From contig LGRX02034716.1 of assembly GCA_001247695.2 (NCBI GenBank), positions 1 to 64,000 of the forward strand: 64,000 nt of DNA, read 5' to 3'. The stretch is from Cymbomonas tetramitiformis (taxonomy: Eukaryota > Chlorophyta > Pyramimonadophyceae > Pyramimonadales > Pyramimonadaceae). Under the pieces are notes generated by a model. It saw only the letters and a program-made list of their open reading frames with translations, made no database searches and had not been told where the DNA came from. Below are positions 1 to 9,563 of this stretch, one piece after another. The stretch's first letter is position 1. Each line of letters begins with the position of its first letter. Both the position numbers and the translations under genes were made by a program.

Positions 1-81
1 GGTCCGAGTAGACACAAATAGTAATTCGACTTGTCAGCGTCAGTCAATGCTAAGCGGTCCGAGTAGACACAAATGGTAATT
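1..81. repeat. Short tandem repeat, 55-bp period, cut by window start
   Basis: A 26-base segment at 1-26 recurs at 56-81 with one substitution. The window edge cuts the array, so its full size is unknown. No coding role is visible. Confidence 0.7.
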
Positions 82-1375
82 TTGCGGATCATTTTGGTTT
101 CTAGATTGACTGAGTAGGGTCACCACAACCCACAAGCTCAAACCGTAAAGAAACCTTGAGAAACCCTATGTTCAGGGCCTGCAACCCTACAGATCACATC
201 AGAACCGTGTAATAAAATACAACAGCAACGATAGAGATGCAGCGCAGCCATCGTGAAACTCTTATGACTGTGCTCATTCTCAAACTCTCGCGACGTTTCG
301 CTGCGTGTGAACTTGTATTGAGTTTTCAATGTTAAACCCTCAGTGCTTTTCGGGATATCCCCCCTGAGGAGTTCTAAAAGGTTATGGGTCCACTTCGGTT
401 GTGAGGTGTCTAAACACGTCTATCACGCGGAATTTCGCTGCGCGCGACGCTCTCAGTATGATCCCTGAGGGGGGGGTCAATGCCTTTTATCCACTCTTCA
501 CAGATGTGCAGGAGAGCGTGGCAGGCTGCAGGAGGCCCAATGCACTGGGGCAGTGGAGGCCCATCCCGATCCATATTGTGTCGGGTTGTTGTGAAATTAT
601 ACCGCATTGGATTTGCCCTCGGGGAAAGTGCATTTCCCTCCTAACAGCTATGCATGGCACCCCTTCTGAAGTGGCTGCCTATCTGACAGCCGGCAGACTT
701 TCAGAGGTTGAAACCCGGAGGAGCGCGCAAGCTTGCATCGGCAGCGTACCTTTGCTTGCAGAAGGGGCATGAGGTGCCTGATGCCGGCGTTCTAAGGCGC
801 TCAGGAGGGTACTCTTCCTCTTCCTTGCCCGATGCGCGGTCTGGAGCGAGGAGCATCCTGCATGCACACGCTCGCCGCAGCTCTACCCACCAACTCCGCC
901 TGCCAGGGTGATTATGGGAGTAGCCACATCAGAAAGCACTTGATACTGGTGGCACATTCCGGGACTCACCCGGGCTCAGGTGAAGGCCTCTGACCGCGGC
1001 GCCCTGGTACAGGCTGGTCACCCCCTGGGTAGGCGGCGCCAACTGCAGGGAGCAAGACCGCTGGTGCCGAGTTGATGACCCGTGTGCCATCTGCCCACAT
1101 AGCGTGATGCACTTCAAAAAGAGACGCCCGCTCAGCCTGCAACATGACCCTCAACTCAATCACTGAGCTGGCCGCAAGCTCTTGTCCTCCCCTCCGACGA
1201 CAGCCCCGCGCCAGGCTGGCAGAAATCCCTCGGTGTCTACGCCTAATCTGACCCCGATGCGAGCACGCTCTTGTCATACCCGTCATGCAGGCCCAGCCTG
1301 CTGTGAGTGTGCAGCAACCGCGGCAAGTGCGCAACTCACTTGAAACAGCATGCTTACCGGCAAGGGGTCTGGGCG
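82..1375. other. No supported gene
   Basis: Short ORFs exist on both strands, but they overlap one another, lack recognisable domains and show no convincing splice-linked continuation. I see no RNA gene or element boundary. Confidence 0.5.
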
Positions 1376-1808
1376 CTTGATGCAACCTCAACACGATTGG
1401 GGCATGCAAGGGGTCTATGAGCTTGATGCCAGCCCAACACGATCAGGGCATGCAAGAGGTGTGCGAGCGTGATGACACCTCAACACGATCAGGCAGATGT
1501 GTGGTCTAAGTAGCGTGATGCCATCCCAACACCAGATTGGGGCATAGTGGCAGGTCTGCGAGCTTGATGACACCAACACGATCAGCATAAGGGTCTGGGC
1601 GGATGGCCACCTCAACACGATCAGCATGCAAGAGGTGTGCGAGCGTGATGCTATCCCAACACGATCAGCATGCAAGGGGTCTGCGAGCGTGATGACACTC
1701 AACGCGATCAGGGGCATGCTGCAAGGGGTGTGCGAGCTTGATGCCACCTCAACACAATTGGGGCATGCAAGGGGTCTGCGAGCTTGGTGCCACCTCAACA
1801 CAAATATC
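1376..1808. repeat. Degenerate ~40-55-bp minisatellite
   Basis: About ten imperfect units share a core reading CTCAACACGAT, followed by a variable GGCATGCAAGGGGTCTGCGAG-like stretch. Spacing varies, so the array is old or changes by unequal exchange. ORFs across it on either strand are repeat artefacts, except that the last kinase exon appears to run into its upper end (about 1749-1808). Confidence 0.75.
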
Positions 1809-4634
1809 GCCGGTAAGCAAGGGCAAGACCTGTGCTTGGACTGCTGCCCGTAAATTGTTGACCTGCTCGTCCTCGCTGACGGGAGCAGGCAGATCGACGC
1901 CTTGGAGCGGGTCGTGCAACTTCTCCAACATCCTCATCGGCCACAAGCCTGCACCCATTTCGTTTTGACACGTTGCATATTGACAGCACATTCCATAATC
2001 TAAACTTTTATACCCAGTCACTGCGCTGCTGGGACTTTCACGGGAGGGAGGGGTTGGCGGGGCCCTCATGCAGGCCCAGGTCGTGCAGACCAGAGGGAGG
2101 GAGGGGTTGGCGGGGCCCTCATGCAGGCCCAGGTCGTGCAGACCAGAGGGAGGGAGGGGTTGGTTGGGCCTTCATGAGCTGTGTGAACCCCCCCCCTACT
2201 TACATTTTGACACTCCACTCACCTCTCTAATGCTAGTCAGGGAGATGGAGGGAGGTTGGTGGGGCCTTCATGTGCTGAGTGCACCTACAACCTACCTTTC
2301 GACACTCCATCACCTCACTATGAAGCTGGTGAGGGTGCGGCACAGCACCCTCCACTCACCTTGCCCTCGAGCCATGTGTCCGTCAACCCGGTTTCCGACG
2401 GATGATGACACCGGACGATTGCCGAGGCGCTCGGCGAGAGGTGCCGTGTCTGCCAACGTGCTCTTCAGCACTGCAGTACAGCGGGAGGCAAGTAGCGGGT
2501 GGCTGATCAGCTCAAGCGCGCTTGGTCTCCCGCGCACATCCTTGTTTAGCATACTACCCACAAGCGCCCTCAGCGCCGAGCTGTCAGCCAGCCCTCACCG
2601 CCCCGTCCAACCAGCCCTCATCCCTCAATCCATGTGTGGTCCAATTGAGCTTCGGCTGAGTAATGTGGCCCTCAAAGAGAGTTTGGAGGCTCAGGACCAG
2701 TCTGCTGACGCTGCCTCTTGAAAACCGTTGACCGCATGTCTACCCGGAGGCCCCTGAGCAGGCACTGCAGCTCCCGTGGACATCTAGTAGTGTATTGCCT
2801 GCTGCAGCTCCCGTGGACCCGCCACCGAAGCACGCGATGCCTTGCCACGGATGCATCGAGATGGACATCTAGTATATTGCCTGCTGCAGTATGCTTTTGG
2901 CATTGTGATGCTTTCAGCGGGCACTTTGGCATTCCACACAGAAGAGGCGGCAGGGGCTGCTTCCAGAATGTCACCCTGACGACTGGTATCCAGACAGCTC
3001 GTTGCGATGTGCACACCTGTAGTTGTTGGAAAGCGGAGGGAGCGGGGTGTGCTTCACGCGCTGCGAGAGCTCCTTCAAATCTTTCGCCTCGAAGGGCGGA
3101 TGCAGTGCACAGATCTCATACAGCACGCAGCCGAGGGCCCACACGTCACTTTTATGGTTGTATGGCCGATTGCGGAAGATCTCCGGAGACATGGAGTACG
3201 GGGTGCCGCAGATGGTCTCTGCCATGGCCTGCAGATACAACCGTCCTTGGTAAGACGGAGATCACTGATCCACGGCTTCCGAAACCTCGCAGGCAACAAC
3301 TTGAACAGCCTTGACTGGATACTCCCTGGACGTCCGCGCAGTTGCCCGCCGCGGCTTCCATGTGCCGCGGACCAGGACGCTCAGGGTTTTCAATCTCGAA
3401 CAACTGTGAGTGTGCAAGCACAATTAGGAAGGAAACGCCTTGTGCCGTGCGAGTGGCGACTCACATCTGTGTACTCCATTATGCGGGAGAGCCCGAAGTC
3501 GCCGAACTGCACCGACATAGGGGTGGCGCAGCCCAGGGTGGTGGTGTTGGTGATGAAAACGTTGTCGGGCTTAATGTCGCGGTGGAGCACTTTCCTGTAA
3601 TGCAAGTACTCGAGGCCGAGAAGCAGCTGCGCGAACCAGTCCAGCACCATACCTTCCTGCACGCTGCGGCGAGCGAGAAGGCGGCGCGAGGCCTCAGCAC
3701 GCAGCACGAGACAGTGGACGTCCCGAGGATAGAAGCTCTCGTTCTCAACGGGGAACTCGGAGCCGGTCTCACACAGCTGACTACAGGACATCCAAATCTG
3801 AGAACTTGGCTCCGATGAGAAAACGACGAAGGTGACGCAGGTGGCGGTGCGCATTCGGGCTCACTGTCGGGTCGCTCGTACAAGTCGCAGTGCAACTTTG
3901 CTGCAGTTTTTCAAGCGGCAACCGGTAGGCAACGCAAATTAAGCAGTTATAGGGAAATCGTGTGCACGACGTTGCGGACGCGAACCGGAGGGCTATCCTC
4001 GTGTTGCGTTCTGAGGGAGGGAGGTTTAGAAGAACTGCGAGAAGTGCAAATGCTCCTCGGGTTAGCAGACATACCGCATGCCCTTTTCTCGATGTTTACG
4101 CAGAAGCACATCCATCGAACCACAATTACAAAAGGGCAGCACGATATAAAGATTGACGCCGCCACCCACAACCTCCACGAAGCTTTCTTTGTATCCGTTC
4201 AAAGCAGGGTGGAATATCCCATCGAGAACACGCACTTCCCTGCCCCAGTTGACGTCGTGGGTCAGAGGAACAAACTTGACAATGCGGCTCAGGAGCATGC
4301 ATGTGAAATAATATCAGAAAACGTTCAGCCAGAGCAGAATTAGAAAAGATGCTTTCCGAAATGTTGGGAGTGCCTTCGCGAACTACCTGAGGCAGCGCTC
4401 TTGAGCTTCTTTTTTTGATGGGAGGCGGATCTCTTTGATTACCTGCAATAATAGCATGCGTTTCGGAGTTAAAGAGAGGGGCACGCAATTTTCAAAGCGT
4501 ACAGAGGCAAGGTATATTAGACTGACCCAGTACTGCTTTTTGGGCTTGCCCTTCTCACGCGCCAAGAAGACTTTGCCGAAGGAACCCTTTCCAATTTGGT
4601 GCAATATGTCGTACTTGTCCAACTGCCACGCCAC
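1749..4634 (-). CDS. NEK-type serine/threonine protein kinase, seven exons
   Basis: Proposed exons, 5' to 3' on the minus strand: 4634-4527, 4442-4387, 4239-4075, 3663-3465, 3228-3017, 2580-2360 and 1948-1749. All introns are GT-AG and phases match at every junction, giving 386 residues. Visible kinase motifs are the glycine loop GKGSFG (15-20), beta-3 lysine in VIKEIRL (K39), catalytic loop HRDIKPDN (137-144), DFG (165-167) and the GTPYSMSPE activation segment end (184-192). Subdomain XI is RGRPSALELISHPLL. The order, the CGTPY.MSPE motif and an N-terminal catalytic domain fit the NIMA-related kinases, which act in cell-cycle, microtubule and ciliary control; that role is family knowledge. 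The tail after the kinase domain is short. The last exon ends in a minisatellite, so the stop at 1749 is the weakest part. Subfamily unresolved. Confidence 0.88.
2049..2165. repeat. 54-bp tandem repeat inside the last kinase intron
   Basis: Just over two near-identical units, with period 54, lie in the proposed intron 1949-2359 of the kinase gene. Plus-strand ORFs across it are repeat artefacts. Confidence 0.75.
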
Positions 4635-5733
4635 AACGTAAATCCAACTGCAAAATCAGGCGCAAGCCGTCTCGCGAAAAACTGATACAATGTTCGTGTG
4701 GACCTTTCAGTCTCAGGTTAAGCGCGCTGAAACCAGTGGCTGAAAATATACATTTTTCCGACCCTATCTCCACGTGACAAAACCGAAAGAAAAGGTCTCA
4801 CCATGATCTCACGTCATACGCGTTCTAAAACGAATTTTCCCGAAGCTTTAAACTCCAAAAAAAAACTATTGCAGGTATAGTGCCCTTCCAAAAGGCGGAG
4901 GTGATGGCGAACTTTGCACCAAAACAAAACGTGCCCTTGCAAAGCGCGAGCGATACCTTTGAGCCCGCCATATGAATCTTTCCGTCGTTATTCATGCCTT
5001 TTCGAAACTTGACTCGGTGTGTCAAAAAAATATATAGGGCTGCGCGGAATTGTATTTCGACGACATTCGTACCCCAGTTCCATTCAGAAGATGAGTAGAA
5101 GATAACACATCATGGGCTGATGAAATCCTCTTTGCGCCGGATAACAAGCATGCATTGCTCGATTCAATTGGATGTCTCTTAAAGGCAGTTGCCGAAACGC
5201 TTTTCTCCTCCTAACACATGTCGACGTGGACTCCTTCGCGCAACGAAGGGTTATGTAACGAGGGATGCCACTTGGTGAGAGGTTCTACTGTGGTCTAAAA
5301 TCAAACCAAATTTCAAAAACTGAGGTTCAAAGACCTGTTGAAAACTAAATACTCCTCTGGATGAATATGTCATCTTACCACACAACAGAATGCGTATTTT
5401 GTGAGGAAACGCGAAACGAAACCCCGCCCCGTCTTTGGTCTTAGATCATTCACGTCAGCACAGACGAGAGCACTCACGTCAGGCGAGCAGAGCAGAGAGC
5501 TATCGTATGAGCTTACGCTCGATTTTGGATTTACCTCTAGAGCAAGAGCTCTAGTTACTCGATACTGTACTGCATACTGATACTCATACTCGATAGTGGA
5601 TACAGTACTGTGACACTCGATACTCAACTGTAGTCTCAAGTCTCTACAGTAGCCTGTACAGTAGTCTGTGACGGTCCAGTTTTTTTTTAAGCGCTTGCGA
5701 CCCACGTGCGCGTTTCAAGACCAGAACCCTAAG
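4635..5733. other. Kinase upstream region, no gene
   Basis: This should hold the promoter of the minus-strand kinase gene. No clear TATA box was identified. From about 5560 to 5665 there is low-complexity sequence built from ATACTC/ACTGTA words. No ORF here shows a domain. Confidence 0.5.
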
Positions 5734-5927
5734 CTGGGTTGCCTATCACCTCGAGCAACCTCGGTTTATATAACCCCGCGCCGGTTATAACCGAATCTGG
5801 ACTTCGCGGTTATAACCTGCGGTTATATTTTGGGCCATTTTGCCCTAAATCGCAAGAATATAACCGAGGTTATAACCTAATTTGACCCCCCAAGGTTATA
5901 ACCGGTTACGGGTGATAGGCAACCCAG
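5734..5927. mobile_element. 194-bp foldback miniature element
   Basis: The ends are perfect 17-bp inverted repeats (CTGGGTTGCCTATCACC at 5734-5750 and its complement at 5911-5927). The interior holds several GGTTATAACC-type palindromes, so the whole unit can fold back. No convincing target-site duplication was found, so the superfamily is open. Confidence 0.7.
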
Positions 5928-6507
5928 ATCGGCTACTGCCCGGAAGTCCTTATGGTAGCGACCATAAACGCGCAGTCCTATGGCAAGGACCACTGTTTCA
6001 CGATTGTTTGGGGGCCGCCGTCAGGTGTCCTCTAGAGGTCGTATCCCATGAGCTCATGACTATTTGGCACCTGTATAGTGGTTTTGGGTTGACGCTACGA
6101 CTAGTTCGTACAGTCTAGTGTCATTCCTGTATGTCATCTTCGGTGGTCAGCCTGTGTCACTCATCTCGGGTATATATCGTTTGTATATCCGAGTTTAGTG
6201 ATCCGTTGTTTCACCGTCGGCAGCGGGTCCCCACTGCCTGTTCAGCTGCTTCTAGCAGGTTATGGTCCCTCTCACGTTCGCGTGAACTGAATTTTAGCGT
6301 AGAATTTTATTTTATTTCCGCCCTATCTTTCGGTTGAGCGTCTCCACGCCTTGTGGGACGCTTTAGAGCGAATTCTTCAGATTTTCTGGAAACGACTGCT
6401 TTCGGCTTTGGGAGGTTACGACGGGGTGGACTCCTACGATTTTTGTTACGTTATTTCATTGTTAGATCTCGTTTTCGCTTTGATGGATTCACAGCAGATT
6501 TCTTCGA

Positions 6508-7407
6508 GTGAGGAGCTTATGGCTCTTTTGGCGACTGTTGATGCTAGTATGGAGAGAGTCTCGACTCTCAAACCGTTCTCAGCTATTATCATTGTGCAGC
6601 TCTATGGCACGCTCCCTTTCGCATTTTCGTTGCGCGGATTCTTCGGCTATTTCATCGGAGCCCATTCAGCCGATTTCTTTACACATTGTTGTTTCAAAGA
6701 CTTGCGCACAGGTTGGTGGTGCCCAGTGCGTTGGGCAATCAACCGTAGAATCCGAGAGTTTTCGTGCTGCGCTTTGTGAGACAGGAGTTGGCGACGGCAT
6801 GGCTGTTCTGAGTTCGCGAACAGTTTCATCTCAAGTTACCACCACTCGACCCTTCCCTAGTGTCACTAGGGCAAGAGACACTGCCCAACAGGCCCCTCCT
6901 GTTAGGACAGAAGTTCATTATGTCCATGCCCCTCCAGTTGCACCTTCCTATATGGGCTTTGGGTTGAGCCGCGATTTCGAGGAGTATTTATCTAGTGAAG
7001 AAGAAGATGAATCGGAGTACCCTGTTGGGTATTTCGACGAGTCTGATGACAGTTGTGAGGAAGTAGAGGAGGAGCAAGATGGCCACTTGGCCGCTCCGCA
7101 TTTTTCGTCCGATCGATTGGAACAAGATTATTCTCTGGACACAGGTTTTCAGGGAGGATCTTATGGCGGAGTTTTGGAGCCCCCACTTGGGGAGGAATTT
7201 TTACCGCAGAGCGAGTTTCATGTGGGCACGGTTTCTTTTGAGGGTGAGCCTACTATGGACGATGAGGATGTCTACACCGCAGAGGAGTGGGCTGCCTGGG
7301 AGGCAGGAGCCCACGATTCCGACGACATTGGTGGTGCAGAATTTCATGATGAAGATTCTTATTGTGAGGAAGATGCTGGTTACGATTCCGGTGGTGCTTA
7401 CTATTGA
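6508..7407 (+). CDS. Acidic ORF of unknown function within the 172-bp repeat unit
   Basis: A 299-codon open frame. I do not recognise the protein. The C-terminal half (from about residue 150) is very rich in Asp, Glu, Ser, Tyr and Gly and includes clusters such as SSEEEDESEY. That is unlikely in random sequence and suggests real coding. The first ~90 residues look less protein-like. A competing frame starting at 6483 (MDSQQISSSEELMALL) looks like a better N-terminus, so the true product may join the two frames by an unseen intron or frameshift. A gag-like or accessory product of the surrounding repeat unit is possible but unproven. Confidence 0.4.
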   Translation: MRSLWLFWRLLMLVWRESRLSNRSQLLSLCSSMARSLSHFRCADSSAISSEPIQPISLHIVVSKTCAQVGGAQCVGQSTVESESFRAALCETGVGDGMAVLSSRTVSSQVTTTRPFPSVTRARDTAQQAPPVRTEVHYVHAPPVAPSYMGFGLSRDFEEYLSSEEEDESEYPVGYFDESDDSCEEVEEEQDGHLAAPHFSSDRLEQDYSLDTGFQGGSYGGVLEPPLGEEFLPQSEFHVGTVSFEGEPTMDDEDVYTAEEWAAWEAGAHDSDDIGGAEFHDEDSYCEEDAGYDSGGAYY

Positions 7408-7760
7408 TTTCTTTAAACAGACAGGCGGTGCTCCCACTTGCATTCTCCACCACTTGCTGTAGTTTTGGGTTGAAGGATGTTGTTTTATGTCTCACCACTT
7501 GCGGGCAGCTTTTCACAATTAAGACGAACAACTTACAGGCAAGAGACCTTTTCAGTTCGCAGCAGAGCTAAAAGCTAAACCGACAAGCAGACTTATTTTT
7601 ACATTCTCCATCACATGCAGACAAGTGAGGATTGTGGGTTCACCCACCACTAGCTGGCAAAGTATTAATTTTAGCAAACCAAAATGGTACTAGCAATCTC
7701 CGAGGCTTAGCAGTATCATTTTGCTAGCCTGTACATTCATCTTGCCACCTGTGACTTTGA

Positions 7761-7814
7761 CTAGCTTCCTAGAGTTTAACATCTTGACATTTATCTGTAA
7801 ACTCTAGTAGCTAG
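7761..7814. repeat. Hairpin-forming inverted repeat
   Basis: The left arm at 7761-7778 pairs with 7798-7814 around a short AT-rich loop. It lies just upstream of the right 172-bp repeat and may be a terminator or structural signal of that unit. Confidence 0.5.
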
Positions 7815-8387
7815 GGTGGTGAGTGTCACTAGCTGGTCCACCTCAGATGAGGTGGTGTGCTGGAATTGACACTACGACTAGTTCGTACAGTCTAGTGCCA
7901 TTCCTGTATGTCATCTTCGGTGGTCAGCCTGTGTCACTCATCTCGGGTATATATCGTTTGTATATCCGAGTTTAGTGATCCGTTGTTTCACCGTCGGCAG
8001 CGGGTCCCCACTGCCTGTTCAGCTGTTTCTAGCAGGTCTTAAGTCAAAAATCGCTATATATATCGCGTTTGAATGCAACAAAGTCAGGCGCCCGATGAAA
8101 ATCTTGGTTGCTTATTTTCACATATTCTAAAAGGTGCTTAAAATGGCACCCTTGCTTCATGAATTTTTACCAATAGCATTTAGAATAAGAGTCACCTAGG
8201 CCGCATTCTTATCGCAACTATAACTCCATACTAATGATAATTGGCACTATCTCTCAAAGAAAGAGTTTCCGTCATCGCTCTCACGATATGCCGCACATGC
8301 ACACGACATTTGTTGGATATACCCCTAGGACCCGGGATATATTCACTCAGTGATCGGTTTTCTCAGAATGTAATCAAGTTGATAAGC

Positions 8388-8678
8388 TGTCACGGATCGA
8401 AAGATGACAGACGCCCGCAGTCGCGATGTTGGTACGTCGTCGTCGATGTCACACGCATAGTCGATCATCGATCTGTAACAGTCCGATCTGTACGAGTACC
8501 ACTGAAATGCGCGAGAGGATCATCATCCTCCGCGTAGCTCAGTTGGTTAGAGCGTCGCACTAGAGAAGCGAACGTCACGGGTTCAAATCCCGTCGTGGAG
8601 CATTTTCGCCCCATGACGATATATGATTTGACCCGGCTCGTACAGTGAAAATCCCCGCACCGATTTCAAACCCTAACA
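8388..8678 (+). repeat. Left LTR of the TRIM
   Basis: 291 bp, TGTCACGG...CCCTAACA. It matches the right LTR except for C versus T in the anticodon stem of the embedded tRNA-like gene. Confidence 0.93.
8528..8601 (+). tRNA. tRNA-like gene, anticodon AGA, inside left LTR
   Basis: 74 nt folding as a class I tRNA. Acceptor CTCCGCG pairs with CGTGGAG (one G-T), the D-arm GCTC/GAGC has loop AGTTGGTTA, the anticodon arm TCGCA/AGCGA has loop CTAGAGA, the variable loop is 5 nt, and the T-arm ACGGG/CCCGT has loop TTCAAAT. The A-box TAGCTCAGTTGG (8535-8546), B-box GGTTCAAATCC (8580-8590) and a TTTT terminator (8603-8606) are intact. The anticodon would read a Ser codon, yet serine tRNAs normally have a long variable arm, and the last anticodon-stem pair is A-A. 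It is therefore more likely a tRNA-derived polymerase III promoter than a decoding tRNA. Confidence 0.8.
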
Positions 8679-8679
8679 T

Positions 8680-8691
8680 TGGTATCGAAGC
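8680..8691 (+). promoter_or_regulatory. Primer-binding site of the TRIM
   Basis: TGGTATCGAAGC starts one base after the left LTR. It shares TGGTATC and the terminal GC with the initiator-Met site typical of plant LTR elements, TGGTATCAGAGC. Confidence 0.8.
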
Positions 8692-8707
8692 GACGGTTCG
8701 GAAACCG

Positions 8708-8943
8708 CCTCAGATGTAACGGCATAAGGCACACGATGTGACCTACGCTAAGATCGCGTATGCTCGGGCACGGCGATGTGACCTGCGCTACGATCGCGCA
8801 TGCATGGGCACGATGTGACCCGCGCTGATGACGTGGATTCGGGCTGCATCCCAAGAACTGCGATGCACCTTCGGTGCGATGGGCTGCATCCCAAGAACTG
8901 CTACCCAGCTTCATCGCAGGCTGCCACGTCATCACATCTGAGG
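8708..8943 (+). other. Structured non-coding interior of the TRIM
   Basis: Two 10-bp stems (8708-8717 with 8934-8943; 8827-8836 with 8924-8933) have adjacent right arms and would form a branched fold. Inside, a 20-base segment is directly repeated (8841-8860, 8881-8900) around a small TTCG-containing hairpin. This suggests a packaging or dimerisation signal; that role is inference. Confidence 0.55.
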
Positions 8944-8995
8944 TCGGACCTCTGAGAAGTAACTCGACACGAATGTCGTGAGGTCACGACACTTT

Positions 8996-9007
8996 AAAGA
9001 GGGGAGA
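8996..9007 (+). promoter_or_regulatory. Polypurine tract of the TRIM
   Basis: AAAGAGGGGAGA lies two bases before the right LTR, the usual place for plus-strand priming. Confidence 0.75.
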
Positions 9008-9009
9008 TA

Positions 9010-9300
9010 TGTCACGGATCGAAAGATGACAGACGCCCGCAGTCGCGATGTTGGTACGTCGTCGTCGATGTCACACGCATAGTCGATCATCGATCTGTAA
9101 CAGTCCGATCTGTACGAGTACCACTGAAATGCGCGAGAGGATCATCATCCTCCGCGTAGCTCAGTTGGTTAGAGCGTCGCACTAGAGAAGTGAACGTCAC
9201 GGGTTCAAATCCCGTCGTGGAGCATTTTCGCCCCATGACGATATATGATTTGACCCGGCTCGTACAGTGAAAATCCCCGCACCGATTTCAAACCCTAACA
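9010..9300 (+). repeat. Right LTR of the TRIM
   Basis: 291 bp, followed directly by the target duplication TAAGC. One base differs from the left LTR. Confidence 0.93.
9150..9223 (+). tRNA. tRNA-like gene, anticodon AGA, inside right LTR
   Basis: Same fold as the copy in the left LTR. The single LTR difference changes an anticodon-stem G-C pair to G-T, so the stem is kept. A-box, B-box and TTTT terminator are intact. Confidence 0.8.
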
Positions 9301-9563
9301 TAAGCGGTTAACCCGTTATATGGGCATAAACAGTTAGGGTTCTGGTTCGGGTGACAGTCATAAACACTACTACGGGAAGAGTCACAAAAGTAAGCGGTGT
9401 GACAATTCCAGCACACCACCTAGTGTGGTGACCGGCCAGCCGAAGTGGAAACCTGTGAACAAACACCATCTACAGCGGTGGAAATTGAGCTCTAAGGGAA
9501 GGCCTCCCTTTCTCGGCGTGGTTGTTCCCAATAAGAGTCGCATGTGGCCCCGGGGGGGGCCGC

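Larger units (their letters stand above)
6089..8037 (+). mobile_element. LTR-like unit bounded by 172-bp direct repeats
   Basis: Positions 6089-6260 and 7866-8037 are direct repeats offset by exactly 1777 bases, with about three substitutions and no gaps. The 1.6 kb between them holds one long acidic ORF. A possible primer-binding site starting TGGTCCCTCTCACG lies at 6263, just inside the left repeat. Against a classical LTR element, no clear TG...CA ends, polypurine tract or target duplication is seen. It could be a non-autonomous retroelement or a recent segmental duplication. Confidence 0.45.
8388..9300 (+). mobile_element. TRIM retrotransposon with tRNA-like gene in each LTR
   Basis: A complete 913-bp non-autonomous LTR element. 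The LTRs (8388-8678 and 9010-9300) are 291 bp, begin TG, end CA and differ at one position. The 5-bp target duplication TAAGC flanks both sides (8383-8387, 9301-9305). A Met-tRNA-like primer-binding site (8680-8691) follows the left LTR and a purine tract (8996-9007) precedes the right one. The 331-bp interior has no protein-coding frame, so reverse transcriptase and integrase must come from another element. Near-identical LTRs imply a recent insertion. Each LTR carries a tRNA-like gene, annotated separately. Confidence 0.93.

Noticed and set aside
8821..8836. Possible hammerhead ribozyme (CTGATGA core) in the TRIM interior, as in retrozymes
   Set aside because: No matching GAAA box and stem arrangement follows; the adjacent stem pairs with 8924-8933 instead. 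The LTRs show no core either.
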